64,000 nucleotides of DNA from Limonium bicolor (GCA_023374045.1 CM041781.1:146746982-146810981), one strand, 5' to 3'. Positions 23,030 to 35,397 are shown, numbered from the stretch's first letter. The notes: generated by a model not told the origin, from the letters alone. Program-made: numbers and translations.

Positions 23030-24023
23030 CTTGAGTCTGAGGCTTCTACTGGTCGGACCTCGCCCCTGAGTCTGAACCGGTGCCTCTACCAAACGCCTGA
23101 GGGCACTGAGCAATCCGGTGCTCCATCGACCCGCACTTAAAGCAGGCACCTGTCTTCTTGTAGCACTCCCTACCAGGATGGGAGTGACCACAAGACCCAC
23201 ACTTCACCCCAGCTGACGAAGATGAAGAAGCTCCCCGACGATCTCCATAAGACTGCTTCTTCTGAGGAGGAGCAGCCTCCTTCTTCTAGGACTCCTCAGC
23301 ACGTCTTTTCCCCTTGTGGTCCTTACCGGCCTGCCTACCCTTGATGTCGGTCTCTACTAGCAGAGCTACATCCGCCACATCTCTGAAGGTCCGGTGACGA
23401 AGAGGTGTCACAGCGGACCTGATGTCAGGTCTCAGCCCGCTCTCGAACTTACGGGCCTTCCTATGCTCATCTGGCTCCGGAGCATACTTCGAGAGAATCA
23501 CAAACTTCCTCACGTACTCCTCGACTGACATATCTCTCTCCCCTAACGCAGCCGATTGTACTCATTAATCTTCTGGTCCTTGTAAACGTCAGGGTAGAAC
23601 TGCTTGTTGAACTCCAAGCAGAACTGCTCCCAGGTCCAAGGCTGGGGATGCTTACCCATCACCATACGCCACCACTCCTTCGCCTCCCCCTTAAAGAGGA
23701 ACATGGCGAAGTCGACCTTCTGGTCATCTTCTGAACCCATCACTCTCAGCAGATCCTCCACCTCTGTAATCCAGTGGCTCACCTCCTGAGGGTCGCCACA
23801 GTCGTCGAAGGAAGGCGACTTCAGCTTCATAAACTCTTGGAGGGCTCGGACTCGGCCTCCCACAGCATTCACCCCAGCTGGGCCTGCACCACCAGCTCCT
23901 CCACCAGCTCCCCCAGTAGCTGCAGCTACTGTCTGCATGAGCTGTGCCACAAACTGCTGCACTGCCAAGAATAACAACTCGCTGGCACACTGCCAAGCCA
24001 GTCTGATCTAGTGCCCTCCCCAA
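23030..24023 (-). pseudogene. Gag of the chromovirus, frameshifted
   Basis: Minus strand. Capsid core: SPSFDDCGDPQEVSHWI, then FKGEAKEWWRMV and FNKQFYPDVYKD. Near 23540 one base is lost after NEYNRLR; coding continues in another frame with ERDMSVEEYVRKFV and ESGLRPDIRSAV. A canonical zinc knuckle CFKCGSMEHRIAQC (CX2CX4HX4C) lies near 23105-23150. A Gly/Ala-rich N-terminus precedes the core. Length and motifs fit plant chromovirus Gag. A start upstream of 23977 is possible but not clear. Confidence 0.82.
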
Positions 24024-24187
24024 ACACTATAGAACACCTAGGTCGTTCTCTCGGCAAAATCAGGATGCCCAACTCCAGACTTGGACGGGGTAAGCAAGTT
24101 CAGCACTCATTGGATCCCATGATACCATGTCCACATCACTTTATTACCCTCACTCGAGTTATAAGCTGGCGCTACTCAGCTCGGTTT

Positions 24188-24503
24188 TGTAACACCCCAT
24201 ATGGGTAACTGTCCAACAACCTAGCTCTCAAACCATACAGGCTTGAAAACTAGCCACTTTAGGCCCTCAATCCTAACATGGGCTTAAAAGTGGAAGGCCT
24301 GTTGTTGTAGTCAACCCATATGTATCCTTATAAACCACTCACATCACAACTCATATCCCGATGTGGGATGGGGGTATTACATACTCCCCCACTCAAAGAA
24401 CGTGACGTCCTCGTCGCAAGCCTAACATCCAAGTCCCATGGACCTACTCAGTAGGTGTGGGTAGTTTATACCGATACGGTCCCGAGTCAGCTCTGATACC
24501 ACT
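24188..24503 (-). mobile_element. TRIM-like segment (one 194-bp LTR plus internal part)
   Basis: LTR 24188-24381 (TGTAACACCCCATATGGG ... GGGGGTATTACA on plus), then PPT-like TACTCCCCCACTC, internal sequence, and PBS GTGGTATCAGAGC (minus) at about 24490-24503. It is an inverted, near-matching copy of the TRIM at 25409-25755. The second TRIM LTR is absent: the PBS abuts chromovirus LTR-B at 24507. It separates LTR-B from the gag leader at 24024-24187. Confidence 0.7.
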
Positions 24504-24506
24504 AAA

Positions 24507-25408
24507 TGTAACACCCCAAAACCGGCCTAAGAGTTAGGGCATTACACGCCGCCTATTACTACCTAATAATGCAAGGCTCTAAATCTAACAATCGAATTAA
24601 GGCCCAAAATAATGCTTTCATAAACAGTATAAACCAAAGTATTCTAATACAACTGAAGTTAACACAACTCCAAAATACAAATCCAAGTCAGAAACAGAGG
24701 TCAAAACAGTGTAAGGCCCGAAGGCTACAATATCATAAACAAATAGTCTGCACAATCAAAAAGCTAAACATTATGGCTCCAGAAACTTAAGATGATCCTC
24801 GCTGATCAATCTGCAAAAACAGTAAGAGTAGGGGAATGAGCACACAACTATGCCCAGTAAGCAGCGACCGTCATCAGTGAGTTCGCTCAAAACAATTAAA
24901 AACATAAGAGAAGCAGAGGTTAGCACAAAACCACAGTTCTCAAAAATAGCCAGAGCATTGCAGAAACAAATACCGAATGGAACACCAAAGTTCCCAGTTC
25001 AGAAATAACCAGAGTTCACAAACAGATAGGGGACACAGTACAATGCACACACTCAGAAGGGTCGAAGACCCATAGATCATAACAGATCTCTCGGCAACGC
25101 AGAAATGACTCGAAAGAGCCAAAGGGTTCGTCAACCCCACAGAATAGAAAGGGTATGACCCACACTCAGAATGACGTCTACATGGTATACCATGGAATAG
25201 CTCGACCCAGCCATTCACGGCTCAGAAACAAGTAAAGTGTCCCAAAACAGAAGGTTTGCAAGAACAGAAAAAACCTTGCATGAAAACATGCCAACACACT
25301 CATAAGACAGTAGTAGAGACTTAGAGGAGTCCAACACCGCAAACGACACCCAAATCGGAGTTCAGACGGAGAAGTTATGCTGAAAACAGTACGGTGTCCA
25401 AACTTAGG
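24507..25408 (-). repeat. 5' LTR (LTR-B) of the chromovirus, truncated
   Basis: Starts TGTAACACCCCAAAACCGG and follows LTR-A for about 900 bp. It ends at CAAACTTAGG (25408) where TRIM sequence CCCACATCGGG begins. The missing part corresponds to the palindrome array and the rest of the LTR. Confidence 0.85.
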
Positions 25409-25755
25409 CCCACATCGGGATATAGTAGTGATGTTACAAATTGTATCAGAGCTGACTCGGGACTGTATCGGTATAAACTACCCGTCACCTACCGAGGAGG
25501 TCCATGGGACTTGGATGTTAGGCTTGCGACGAGGACGTCGCATTCTTTGAGTGGGGGAGTATGTAATACCCCCATCCCACATCGGGATATGAGTTGTGAT
25601 GTGAGTGGTTTATAAGGATACATATGGGTTGACTACAACAACAGGCCTTCCACTTTTAAGCCCATGTTAGGATTGAGGGCCTAATGTGGCTAGTTTTAAA
25701 GCCTGGATGGTTTGAGAGCTAGGTTGTTGGACAGTTACCCATATGGGGTGTTACA
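25409..25755 (+). mobile_element. TRIM (miniature LTR retrotransposon), left LTR reduced
   Basis: LTR-1 remnant 25409-25438 (CCCACATCGGGATA then GATGTTACA), PBS TTGTATCAGAGCTGAC from 25441, about 120 bp of internal sequence, PPT-like GAGTGGGGGAGTA, and intact LTR-2 25562-25755 (194 bp, TGTAATACCCCC ... GGGGTGTTACA). No coding capacity. Its right end abuts TSD TACGG. No 5S-like insert clear enough to call it Cassandra. Confidence 0.75.
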
Positions 25756-25760
25756 TACGG

Positions 25761-28700
25761 GATACCTCCCGATAGGACTACGAAGTAGTTCCTAAGGGTA
25801 AGTCGAACCTCAAAACCATAGTATAAATGCGAGAACGAGCAACAAAACAAGATACACGGGGAACCCCAAAGATCGGGAAGGCACCCGGATTAATGATAGA
25901 CATGTCAAGAACACTGAGAAGCTACTCAGAAGATTGGTCACTAAGATCAACAGATCAAAGGAAGATCCCATAGAACCACCAAATATGGATAGAAACGATA
26001 CCGTAACCGGTATACGTTAACCTGAAAACTGACCTACCCGCACTTGCCAAGGCAAGTGCAGCAATAGCAGGGCCATTTGGAACACTTTTGATAACCAAAA
26101 AGTACTTACTAAAGTACCACCATGAAGATTGAAGCAAATATAGGATCACAAATCCTAAGGACTTGAAGAACCAAACCTTGAAAGGGCCCGACGGCCCGAC
26201 CATCATATTAACGAACATACACCGGTCAGCAAGAAGCTAGACTTGGTCCGGACCTCAGACATGGCAACACCATTAAAATTTTCTTTCAGACCCAAGATTT
26301 TCTTTCAGACACAAACTTTCCTTTCAAAAACCAAACATTTCTTTTAAACCTCATATTTTTAAAACCAAACCAAAAGAATCACTGTAAGTATCATAGAATG
26401 ATACAAGAGGAGTTTACAATAGAATACTTCACCTAGGCGTGCGACGAGCACTACAAGTGTACCCAAATATGGGATGTGGGACGACCGCACTCAGTATGAG
26501 CTTGTGGGCCTGACAGACCCTTTTGTGAGTTAGTCAGGTAAGTGGTAACGTGCCAATAAGACACCCCACATATGTACACAAGTGTTATACGAAACACGGG
26601 AAGTAGTCGACTTCGCTCTACGGGCCATAAGGAAATTCAAACCAGAATAGTTGGGCACCTCAAACAATCGAAGAACCTAGATAAGCATACAAAGCTAAAG
26701 GAGTCAAGAACTCACTCCAGGAGGATGATTACGAGTTGAGAAGTGCGAGAAGCACAAAAAATTGCGTAAAGACATCGGATATGTCTCAAGAGTATTGAAG
26801 TAAATGCATGATGTAGCTGGAATGTATACTCGGTCTAGATACAGTAAGGCGCCTAACATTAACACACTTATGTTTAATGGACAAGGTAAAATATCCAGAG
26901 TGATCTTATAAGGTACCGGAGAATACCATTCATCACCGAAGAGGATATCTAACTAGTCAAAACATAAGGAAGTATCCTTGGTCTACCCTAACAATGGGAG
27001 ACATTACAACCCTAAACGGGACAATTGGAAATCTAGAACCGCAGTACGGAGTAAAACAGAACGTACTCATAAGTTAGCCAAAGGTAATGGCGTAACTTGA
27101 TAACACCCAGGAGCAATCCAAGAAGGGTGTCGAGCTAAATGTAGTGACGAGAACACACAAGATTTAGAACAAACACTCAGTTAGAACACCGAAGGGATCC
27201 CACTTGACAGGGGATGCCCTACATTGGCAAAAGGTACCGATCAATATTTAGATACCTAATGGGCCTCCAACGAACGGAAGCGTGATGCAATGACCTTAAC
27301 ATGGAGCCCGATATTACCTCCAAACCATTGATGGTATACGGGAAGTAATGCGTGTAACAGCCTAAGAAGAGCGGAGCTCTAGGCAACGCGGCTAGTAAGT
27401 CGTGAACCTATTATAATTAGACCTGGCAATTTGGGTCACTCGGTTCGGGTTCGGGTTCGGTTCGGTTCGGGTCGGGTCGGGTCGGGTCAATTTGTAGATA
27501 TTTACTACTCAGTTCAGTTCGGATCGGATCGGGTTTAATGGTTTAAATTATATTCGGGTGATTTCAGTTTGGTTGAGTTCAGGTTTGGGTGCTTTCGGTT
27601 CAGGTTAGCCTTTGCGTCATTCGGTTTTTTCGGGTTATAGGTCAAATTTGGGTGACTTATCCAGGTTTAATTGACAAAACTTTTAAAGTACCAATTTTAA
27701 GCAACCTTCATAACTTGCATTTATTTTCATATGCTGCTCCAAATTCTTTTAATATAGTGTTACTGTTGATCTAGACTGCTATTGTGTATAGGTTGGATAA
27801 AATCAAACTGGATGACAAATTTTGTAAATGAATTTAAACTATACATCTATTAATTGTATAGACTAAGTATAAATTAAGCTTTTGTAAATTAGTGGTCAAT
27901 ATTCGGCAATCGACGTCCAGTCTACCCCACCCATGCCCGACATCGTGCCTTCTGTCGTTCCGCGCCTGTCACACCCTAAGCTCATCACCTCGCACAAGCG
28001 CCGCACATCTACACCCATCCATCATCGCCTCGCACAAGCGTCACACGCCCAGGCCCAACCATCAACATTCAAACCATTCTTAAGTCCTAAATATAAAGAA
28101 ACCTAAGTTTATAAAATATAGAGTAATATAAGATAGTAATGATACACATTACATTGTCTTACAAAACATTTTAGGTTAAGTTGTCAAGGTAGATGGAATA
28201 AGGTGGGGATTATTCATCCTCCAAAATGCTAGTTTATCTCACGATTCACAATAATCTACCATTTGGAATATTTATTTTCCTCATTTTATTGCATAATTTT
28301 CTTTAGGCATATACCCATTAATCTTGAATAGTATATGTCTCAACTAAAAGGTTTAGGTTTTATAATTAAACTTCATCAACATTTAAACCATTCCCAAGTC
28401 TCATGTCCTAAACATAAAAAAACCTAACTTTATTAAAATCAAAACTAGTATAGTATTATAAAATAGTAATGATACACATTAAATTATATTATAAAAATTT
28501 TTAAAGCAAAACATCAATAGTTTATAGCAAAACATCCATGTGTGGGAAGGGTAACAACACAGTTTATGAATGTTTTATTACAACAAGGCTTGAGATGCTT
28601 GAAGATTGAAGATGTTCAATATTATATACATCATTCGTGAAAAAAATGAAAACTTATTGGATGTCTAAATCTTCAATATGTGTTTTTGGTTTCAAGATTA

Positions 28701-31700
28701 TTTTTACAGTTGGAACAAATATAGTAGATTTATATTTAGCAAAACATTCGGGTGGATTTGGTTCGGGTTGATTCGAATCGGGTGGATTCGGTTCGGGTTT
28801 GGTTCGGTTCGGATTTTTGGGTCACATTTTGGGTCACGCTATTCGGTTTAAGTTCGGGTTCGGATAGGGTTGGATCGGTTCAGTTTTTCTGGTTCGGGTC
28901 ACCTTTGTCAGGTCTAATTATAATACGTAGATTCAATGGCTGCAGAACCTAATGTGAACCATATGGATAAGATAGTTTAATAACTAAGGAACGAGGATAC
29001 CACCCGTCATCGTGAACACATAGATTCCAAAGAAGAGGATGTTACCAGTAAAGGTATGAAAATACATCTCTTTCAGAACTACTAATGTAGTGAGGCTAGA
29101 GCATACAATTACTGCCAAGCAATGTGGAAATAAGCTGTCACAGCAATTACTCGAACCCAGTAGTAATCGGTTAAGAAGAAACACCGTAGGTGTATAGCGT
29201 AAAATGTAAAGTCAATAACGCCCAAGAAGCTTAGAAACAGGAAGAATAATATATTCTATAATCAGCCAAGTAAATGGCGAGCTATAGTACGAATGGCAGA
29301 GATACATGAGCAGAAGCTAATGAAATAGCAGATGCCATGGAAACCAAGGTCGTAAGCAAATACGAACATGGTGCGCAGTAAGCGACCAATGTACCTCAGT
29401 AATCACACGATGCTATGGAGTTGTTAAATACGAGATGGCAGACAGACCGGGCAACAAGCCAGAAGTCTGTACCAAGTGATGAAGCACCTCACAAGGGAAG
29501 CAATGTTCATTCCTTTTGCAATCGCATAAGCGATTTACTGCCAAGGGTTTATGCCTCTGCACTATGTAGGACTCAGTGTTTTGGTATTGCACTAGTGCAG
29601 TTAATGATCTATTGGGATAGCTATGAATATGGGAAATGTCAATCGTGGTAAAACCTTCCTTTTACCAACGAACTTGGCACAAGCCAGTTAAACAAAAGCT
29701 TAGAAACAAACCATGCGGCCTAAGGCCAAAGAAGCACGAAGGGTGTGAAACACACCAATAATCACAAGATGTGAATTCCACCGGAATAAAAGTGGCAGAA
29801 AACCCATGAACATTTAGAAGACCGATGCAAAGAAAATGCAAGGTCATACAAGTAAAGAACACTTGTACAGAACCAGATAATTGGGCATAATTCAAGGGCC
29901 GCTAATAACAGAGGAAGCACTACATATTAAGTAGTGGCTCAACCTCAACCTACAAGAAGTCGGAGGAACCCAGTGAATAATCATGGGAGTACGAACAGTA
30001 CGTACGATAAATTTCCAAAGAGCTAGATAGAAATCTGACACTCATTGAGTTCGTGTACGGTAAGAAATACCACGCTTGATTGATAAACCTTCATCCCAAG
30101 ATAAAAGGGATAAAAAGGAAATATGTAACACATTAATAATAACGAGAAGGGCGAACTAACCCTAAGTTATCAGGGTCGCGCAGCAAAAGCTAGTGGGCCC
30201 AAAACTCTAAGGTTCAATACACCCAGTGGATAAACGGTTAATCATCAATGCCTTGAAGCCTCTTAGGCTAGAACCGAACCCGATTAAGAGTTGAACAACT
30301 CCAATGAAAATTCTTGATGCAAGGACTATCCGGTAATACGGTTAAGACCCTTTGATCAGGGAACATTGTACGATAGACCGCATTGAAGTTAGAACACTCC
30401 ATGACGGCTGAACGCCTTAGACCAATGTCCAATGTTGACACATGGTATATTACGTGGGCGTAATCCCTTTTAAGGGGGATAGAGCGAAAACCGTGAAGTG
30501 TATGTTTTACGTAACAAGTGCGTAAACTACAATGCGCATAACGCATAAGAATTTGTTTGGATGATTGGTACTCTTGTTACATAAACATTCGTACCCATTC
30601 ATTGTGTAAATTTTGGTCATTTGTGAGATTAGTAGGAAAAGGAGTAAAGAAACTCCAGGGGAATGAGAACCCCGATTGGTAATAGTATGAGACATGAGCC
30701 GGTAAGATACCGGTGTTGAGAAATGAGTATGATTGGGAAGATTTGATAAGTATAAATCGGTATGAAACTGATGTTGAGCCTAGGGGGAATTGAGTCCCCT
30801 AGATGACTTGATTGATTTCACTTGTGAATAATTGGAGGATAGAAAAATGGATTGGAATTATAAGACGTATTGAATGTCTTAGGTAAAATACTTGGAGATA
30901 ACTTGAGTAATAATTGATGAAATGATTAATAAGTGACGAAAAGAATTCTAGAAATTGGAAAATGGATGTGTTGTGATTATGACTAGAAAGATAAAAAGAT
31001 AGAAGATGAAATAATGATTGACTACTTGATTGTGTGAATTGAGGTGGGAGGTGGAACTTGATTTGCTTGCGATCAAGGGAAACCGAACACAAATTGGGGT
31101 GGAAGGATAGTTCAACACCAATGTTGATCACATTGGGGTTGAATGACTCCTGAAGCTCCCTACAAGTGGCCACAAGTAATCACACTAGTAATAGGTGAAA
31201 CTAACACAAATTGGAAATTGGAGTTGTATTAAGTTTTCAAAATGAATTTCTAAACTGATTTTGACACAAATGATTTTCTCTAAACTTGAGAATGAGGAAC
31301 GGTTTTAAAACCACTTCCATGGGTGCTAGTTGGACCTTCTCGTGGTTAGGCACCGGTATCGGGTCGAACCCGGGGAGTAAGGCTAGTTGTGAGCCGGTGG
31401 GAGTGATGAGTAGTTTTAAAACCATTACAACGGATAAGCAACGGTACTAAGTGACCGGTAGGACGTTTGTAGTGTGTGTTTTGTATTTTTCCAAGGACCG
31501 CCGGATATGAGTAGTCCGGTCAGGGAAGAGTACCCACTTTGGAGCCTGAGGATCTCTAGATGTGCAAATGAATTTGATCAGAACCAAAGGAGCGTAGGGC
31601 CAGAGAGCGTAAGTGCCCAAAGACATGAAGGCCGTGAACCAGAAAGCGTAAGTGCTCAAACGTGACCGGTACCTGAGGGATCACTCGATATGGGAGAGGA

Positions 31701-31917
31701 CTGTTGTGCCTTCTTTATCTGCGGATGGACGCCATGGAGAGTTTGGAAACGGATATTTTTTATTGCTACGCATGCTGTGACATGTTGTTTGAATGTGTGG
31801 TATACATAGAGTCATACTTTTGGAGTTTGATAGGTTATAGAGAGATTATAACCTTAGTATTTAGTACTTAGGTGACTAACGATATTAGATTCACCGACTT
31901 TGAGAGCAAAGTTCTTT
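25761..31917 (+). other. Internal region of Z, right part, non-coding, with conserved blocks
   Basis: About 4.6 kb without the hAT insertion and with no recognisable protein domain. Blocks shared with element Y in the same order: a hairpin GCACTTGCC/GGCAAGTGC at 26040-26059; 26405-26575 (GGGACGACCGCACTC, TGTGGGCCTGACAGAC); 29530-29610 (AGTGTTTTGGTATTGCACT); and a PPT-like site at 30456-30485. Between these I see only short chance reading frames. Confidence 0.65.
27418..28916. mobile_element. Non-autonomous hAT-like DNA transposon, TSD ATTATAAT
   Basis: Inverted ends TAGACCTGGCAA (27418) and, read inward from the right, TAGACCTGACAA (28916). The 8-bp TSD ATTATAAT at 27410-27417 and 28917-28924 is perfect, as expected for hAT. 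Both subterminal regions are packed with CGGTTCGGGT-type motifs, in the same orientation at each end. The interior has no transposase. A GC-richer stretch at 27900-28085 stands out, and a roughly 110-bp segment is repeated (about 28061-28160 and 28374-28490). Confidence 0.88.
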
Positions 31918-31929
31918 AAGGGGGGTAGA
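31918..31929 (+). promoter_or_regulatory. Polypurine tract of element Z
   Basis: AAGGGGGGTAGA directly upstream of the 3' LTR (31931), where plus-strand DNA synthesis would start. Confidence 0.8.
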
Positions 31930-32483
31930 TTAAAATACCCTGAACCTAATTAGGGTGATTAAATTACTCTAATATGATATTTAAGGGCCTAATAGTGCCT
32001 AAGGAATTTTGGTAAAGAAAATAAATCCAAAAAAAAAGAGAAAACGCCTAAAAAGTGAAAAACGCTAAATTGAGTGTTATGTGACCGTAGGAGGGATACG
32101 ACATCGACAAGGCTTTTAGATGGATTTCCAAGGCTTATGAATGCCTAAGTAATATACGGGAACAATTCTTGAAGAAAACGGATCCCTAAAACGAATTAAA
32201 AACGCTAATAAAGTTTTCGCGCACGTTTTTCGAGAAAACCCAAAAACGTGACTTCTAGTGGTAAAAAGAACCCGTAAAAATTATAGTTCATCAAATAACT
32301 ATAATTAAACATCAATGGAAGCTTAAGAACCATTAATATTAACGAAACGAGAAAATTCCAGGAAACGGGCCCGGTTAGTGAATAGTGCTAAACCGGGTAA
32401 ATCAATGAGCGTTTTTTGTAAAAAAACGAAAAACGCTCCCAGCCATGTGACCATGTGGGGCCGGTTTTAAGAAGGAAATCAGC

Positions 32484-32811
<328 letters not shown>

Positions 32812-35351
32812 TTAACTAGTAAAAATAAGAAAGGGGAGAAAAAGTAAAAAGGAAAAGACAAAGTACAAAAAGTAAAACACCCTCTCTCCTCCCTTATTTC
32901 TTTCTTTCCTCCTTCTTCCCTCACCAGCCGTCCTCCCCCTTCCTTCTATGCTTGAACCAATTTTGAAGGAGCAACCATGGCTTCTCCTCCTTCTTTGCCT
33001 TGCCCAAGCTTCATTAAAGCTCAAAACACAAAAATAACCACATATTCTTCTTCCTCTCATCATTCTCTATCTTCCTCTCTTTTCAAAATCCCAAAAGGAT
33101 GAACTTCTCCTCCATGTGTTTTGGCCATTTTAAGAGAAAATCACATCTTCTTGAAGCTTTGAGGCTCCCCTTCAAACTAAGGTAAAAAGATGCAAGAGAA
33201 GAACTCATTTTCCCCATTTTCTTGCCTTAGCCGATTTTTGGCTTCTCTTAATGCCTTGTTATTTCTTTGTAGAGCATTCATTCAAGCCTCCAATGGTGGG
33301 TTGGAACCCTTCTTTGATTCTTGTCCAAAAGCCCATCTTAGGGTTTCAAGGTAATTCCCCATTTTTGTGCTCTAAGCACTTTCTCTTGCTTCCTAGCTTA
33401 ATTAATAAGCATGGGTGTATTAATTAGTGCCTAATTCCCCATTTGGGTGTTTAATTTAAGGTTGGCAAATGGTTTGCCTACTTGGCCGATTTTGATTAAG
33501 AAATAGGGGAGGAGAAGCTTGGAAACAAAGAATGGAGGATCAAGGTAATTAAGCTACCCTAATGTTATTTTCAATACTTTAGGAATTATGGGATGGGGAA
33601 ATCTAATGTATGAACCAAAAATGTGCTAGAAATTTGTTTGGTTGAAATTAGAGAGAATTTGTGAATTGTTGTGTGAATTAAGGGCCTTAGAGCCAAGTGA
33701 TTTGAAATATGTTATTATTGTTGTTGGGCGAAATTTAAATATCTATTATGTGCTGGTAAGATCCCATGTGGATGTGGCTAGTGAATGAATTAGGAAATGG
33801 ATGAAATGATGCTTTGGGCAATGTTAATATTGTGAGGAGATTATGGCAAAATTTTAGTATAAGTAAAGTGTTTTAGGTGTTGTTATGAGTGAGAAAAACC
33901 TAAGGGATTAACTAGGTGTTGTAAGAGATTCATTTGGGATAGTTAACCACCCTTGAATGGGGATGTAAGAGTTGGGAACTGAAGGGTAAAAATCTGTAGC
34001 AAAAGAGGGTGTAGTGCATTTGATTTCGTAGAAAAAGGTTTAGTGTGCATAACCAAGAAAAATGGAGTATAGACAAGGGTATAGAAATTGCAAATGCTTG
34101 AGAAGGTTTAGGAATGGTCAAATGAGTTGAGAGTATGATAAACCATTTTGAGGAAGTTTAGAAATGCACAAGGGTGCAAAATGCAAAATGTGTGAATGAA
34201 AGTTTATAGAAATTGATCAAGAATGGAGTATGAGTATGGCCAATGATTTGAAGAGGTTTAAGGAGTGTTTTAGGGTGTTTAAACATGTAGAAAACATGTG
34301 GAAAGGTTAGGGAAGGATTGGGTGAGAATTGAGGTGAATTTGGAAGTCAAAATGAGGAGTTAAACACTTTGAAAAATTGGTTCTGTCTCGGACTACCCCA
34401 GTGGAGAGGTCCAGTTGAAATTTCCAGACGAGATGGCTTCTATCTCGGACCGCCCTAGGGGACCGCCCCACTGGGGAGGTCCGGTAAAAAAAGGGCTTAA
34501 GCAGTAGACCATAGGGAGAATAATGATGGTATGAAAAAAATAAAATAAAATAATAAGCACATAAGAACCTACGATTAACCGGGTTAAATTACGGGAGTAT
34601 TAATTGTTACATACCGTAGTACTTGTAATTAATAGAAACACTTGAAATGTCATCAGTGAATCAAATGTGACCGGGGAACATAGAGTGACGTGGTAAAGTA
34701 ACCCATGGCGAAATGTATGATTTTCTCATGCCCCGTATGCTACCTTGGGTACTCTGATTTGCGTGCTTGTTTGATTGTGTGATCACTTTAACAAGATAAA
34801 TGCACGAATCGGATTGTTTGCACTTTCTTGTGCTTGTGATGTATTGCCTTTTGTTGGACTGTTTATTAAATGGCATTTTATATAATTCATGAAATGTGTG
34901 AATGTGAATGAGGTGATTGAAAGTGGAATGTGTGCTATAGTTCGACTAATAGTTGAGTCTTTTTTTATTAGAGACTCGAAGAAAGAGTCAAGTTGTGGAT
35001 TAATGAAACGTGGAAACTGTAACACCCCGTCCTAAGCCAATCGTGGTTATCGCAAACTTAATAGCTGAATCATAAACATCGCAGCGGATTAGACTAACAC
35101 CGAGACCTTGCCACGGTCTGATCAATAGAATATACCAAACTTACTTACTCACAAACGCTTGCCCAAAAAGGAATATACCAACTATCCAGAACATTCACCA
35201 ACCGAGTTCATTGTATCTCCGTTAACAAAATAACTACTATCAGTTTTAACATCAACAGACGGGAGCACAAGTGCAACCCGTATTCAAAATAAAAGTCCCA
35301 CTTAAGTCTACCCGCTCCTACTCTCGTGGTGTGACTTCATGGGCTGCTTAC

Positions 35352-35397
35352 CTGCACAAGTAAAAACATCCCCCAAAGGGGGTCAGCAAGAATGCTG
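35352..35397 (-). ncRNA. Tandem two-hairpin module in S2
   Basis: On the minus strand CAGCA-TTCT-TGCTG, A, CCCCC-TTT-GGGGG, then T-rich sequence and GTGCAG|GTAAGC. Confidence 0.55.

Larger units (their letters stand above)
14373..25755 (-). mobile_element. Composite insertion: Tekay/Del-type chromovirus joined to a TRIM, TSD TACGG
   Basis: Flanked by TACGG at 14368-14372 and 25756-25760. On the minus strand: LTR-B, a TRIM-like segment, gag, protease/RT remnant, integrase with chromodomain, PPT, and LTR-A. The right end is not the LTR start expected for the chromovirus (TGTTATAACCC) but the 3' end of a small plus-strand TRIM (GGGTGTTACA). LTR-B stops at 25408 where TRIM sequence begins. Pol is internally deleted, so this copy could not move by itself. 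Confidence 0.7.

Noticed and set aside
24045..24135. Possible 5S rRNA-like sequence (GGATCCCAT, AGCACT) suggesting Cassandra
   Set aside because: Only short matches; the 5S internal promoter boxes are not recognisable and it lies outside the TRIM LTR.
29415..29651. 78-codon frame whose end resembles a frame in Y (VYAxALCxTxCFGIALVQL)
   Set aside because: Y has a stop immediately upstream of the shared part and changes are not concentrated at third positions; treated as DNA-level conservation.
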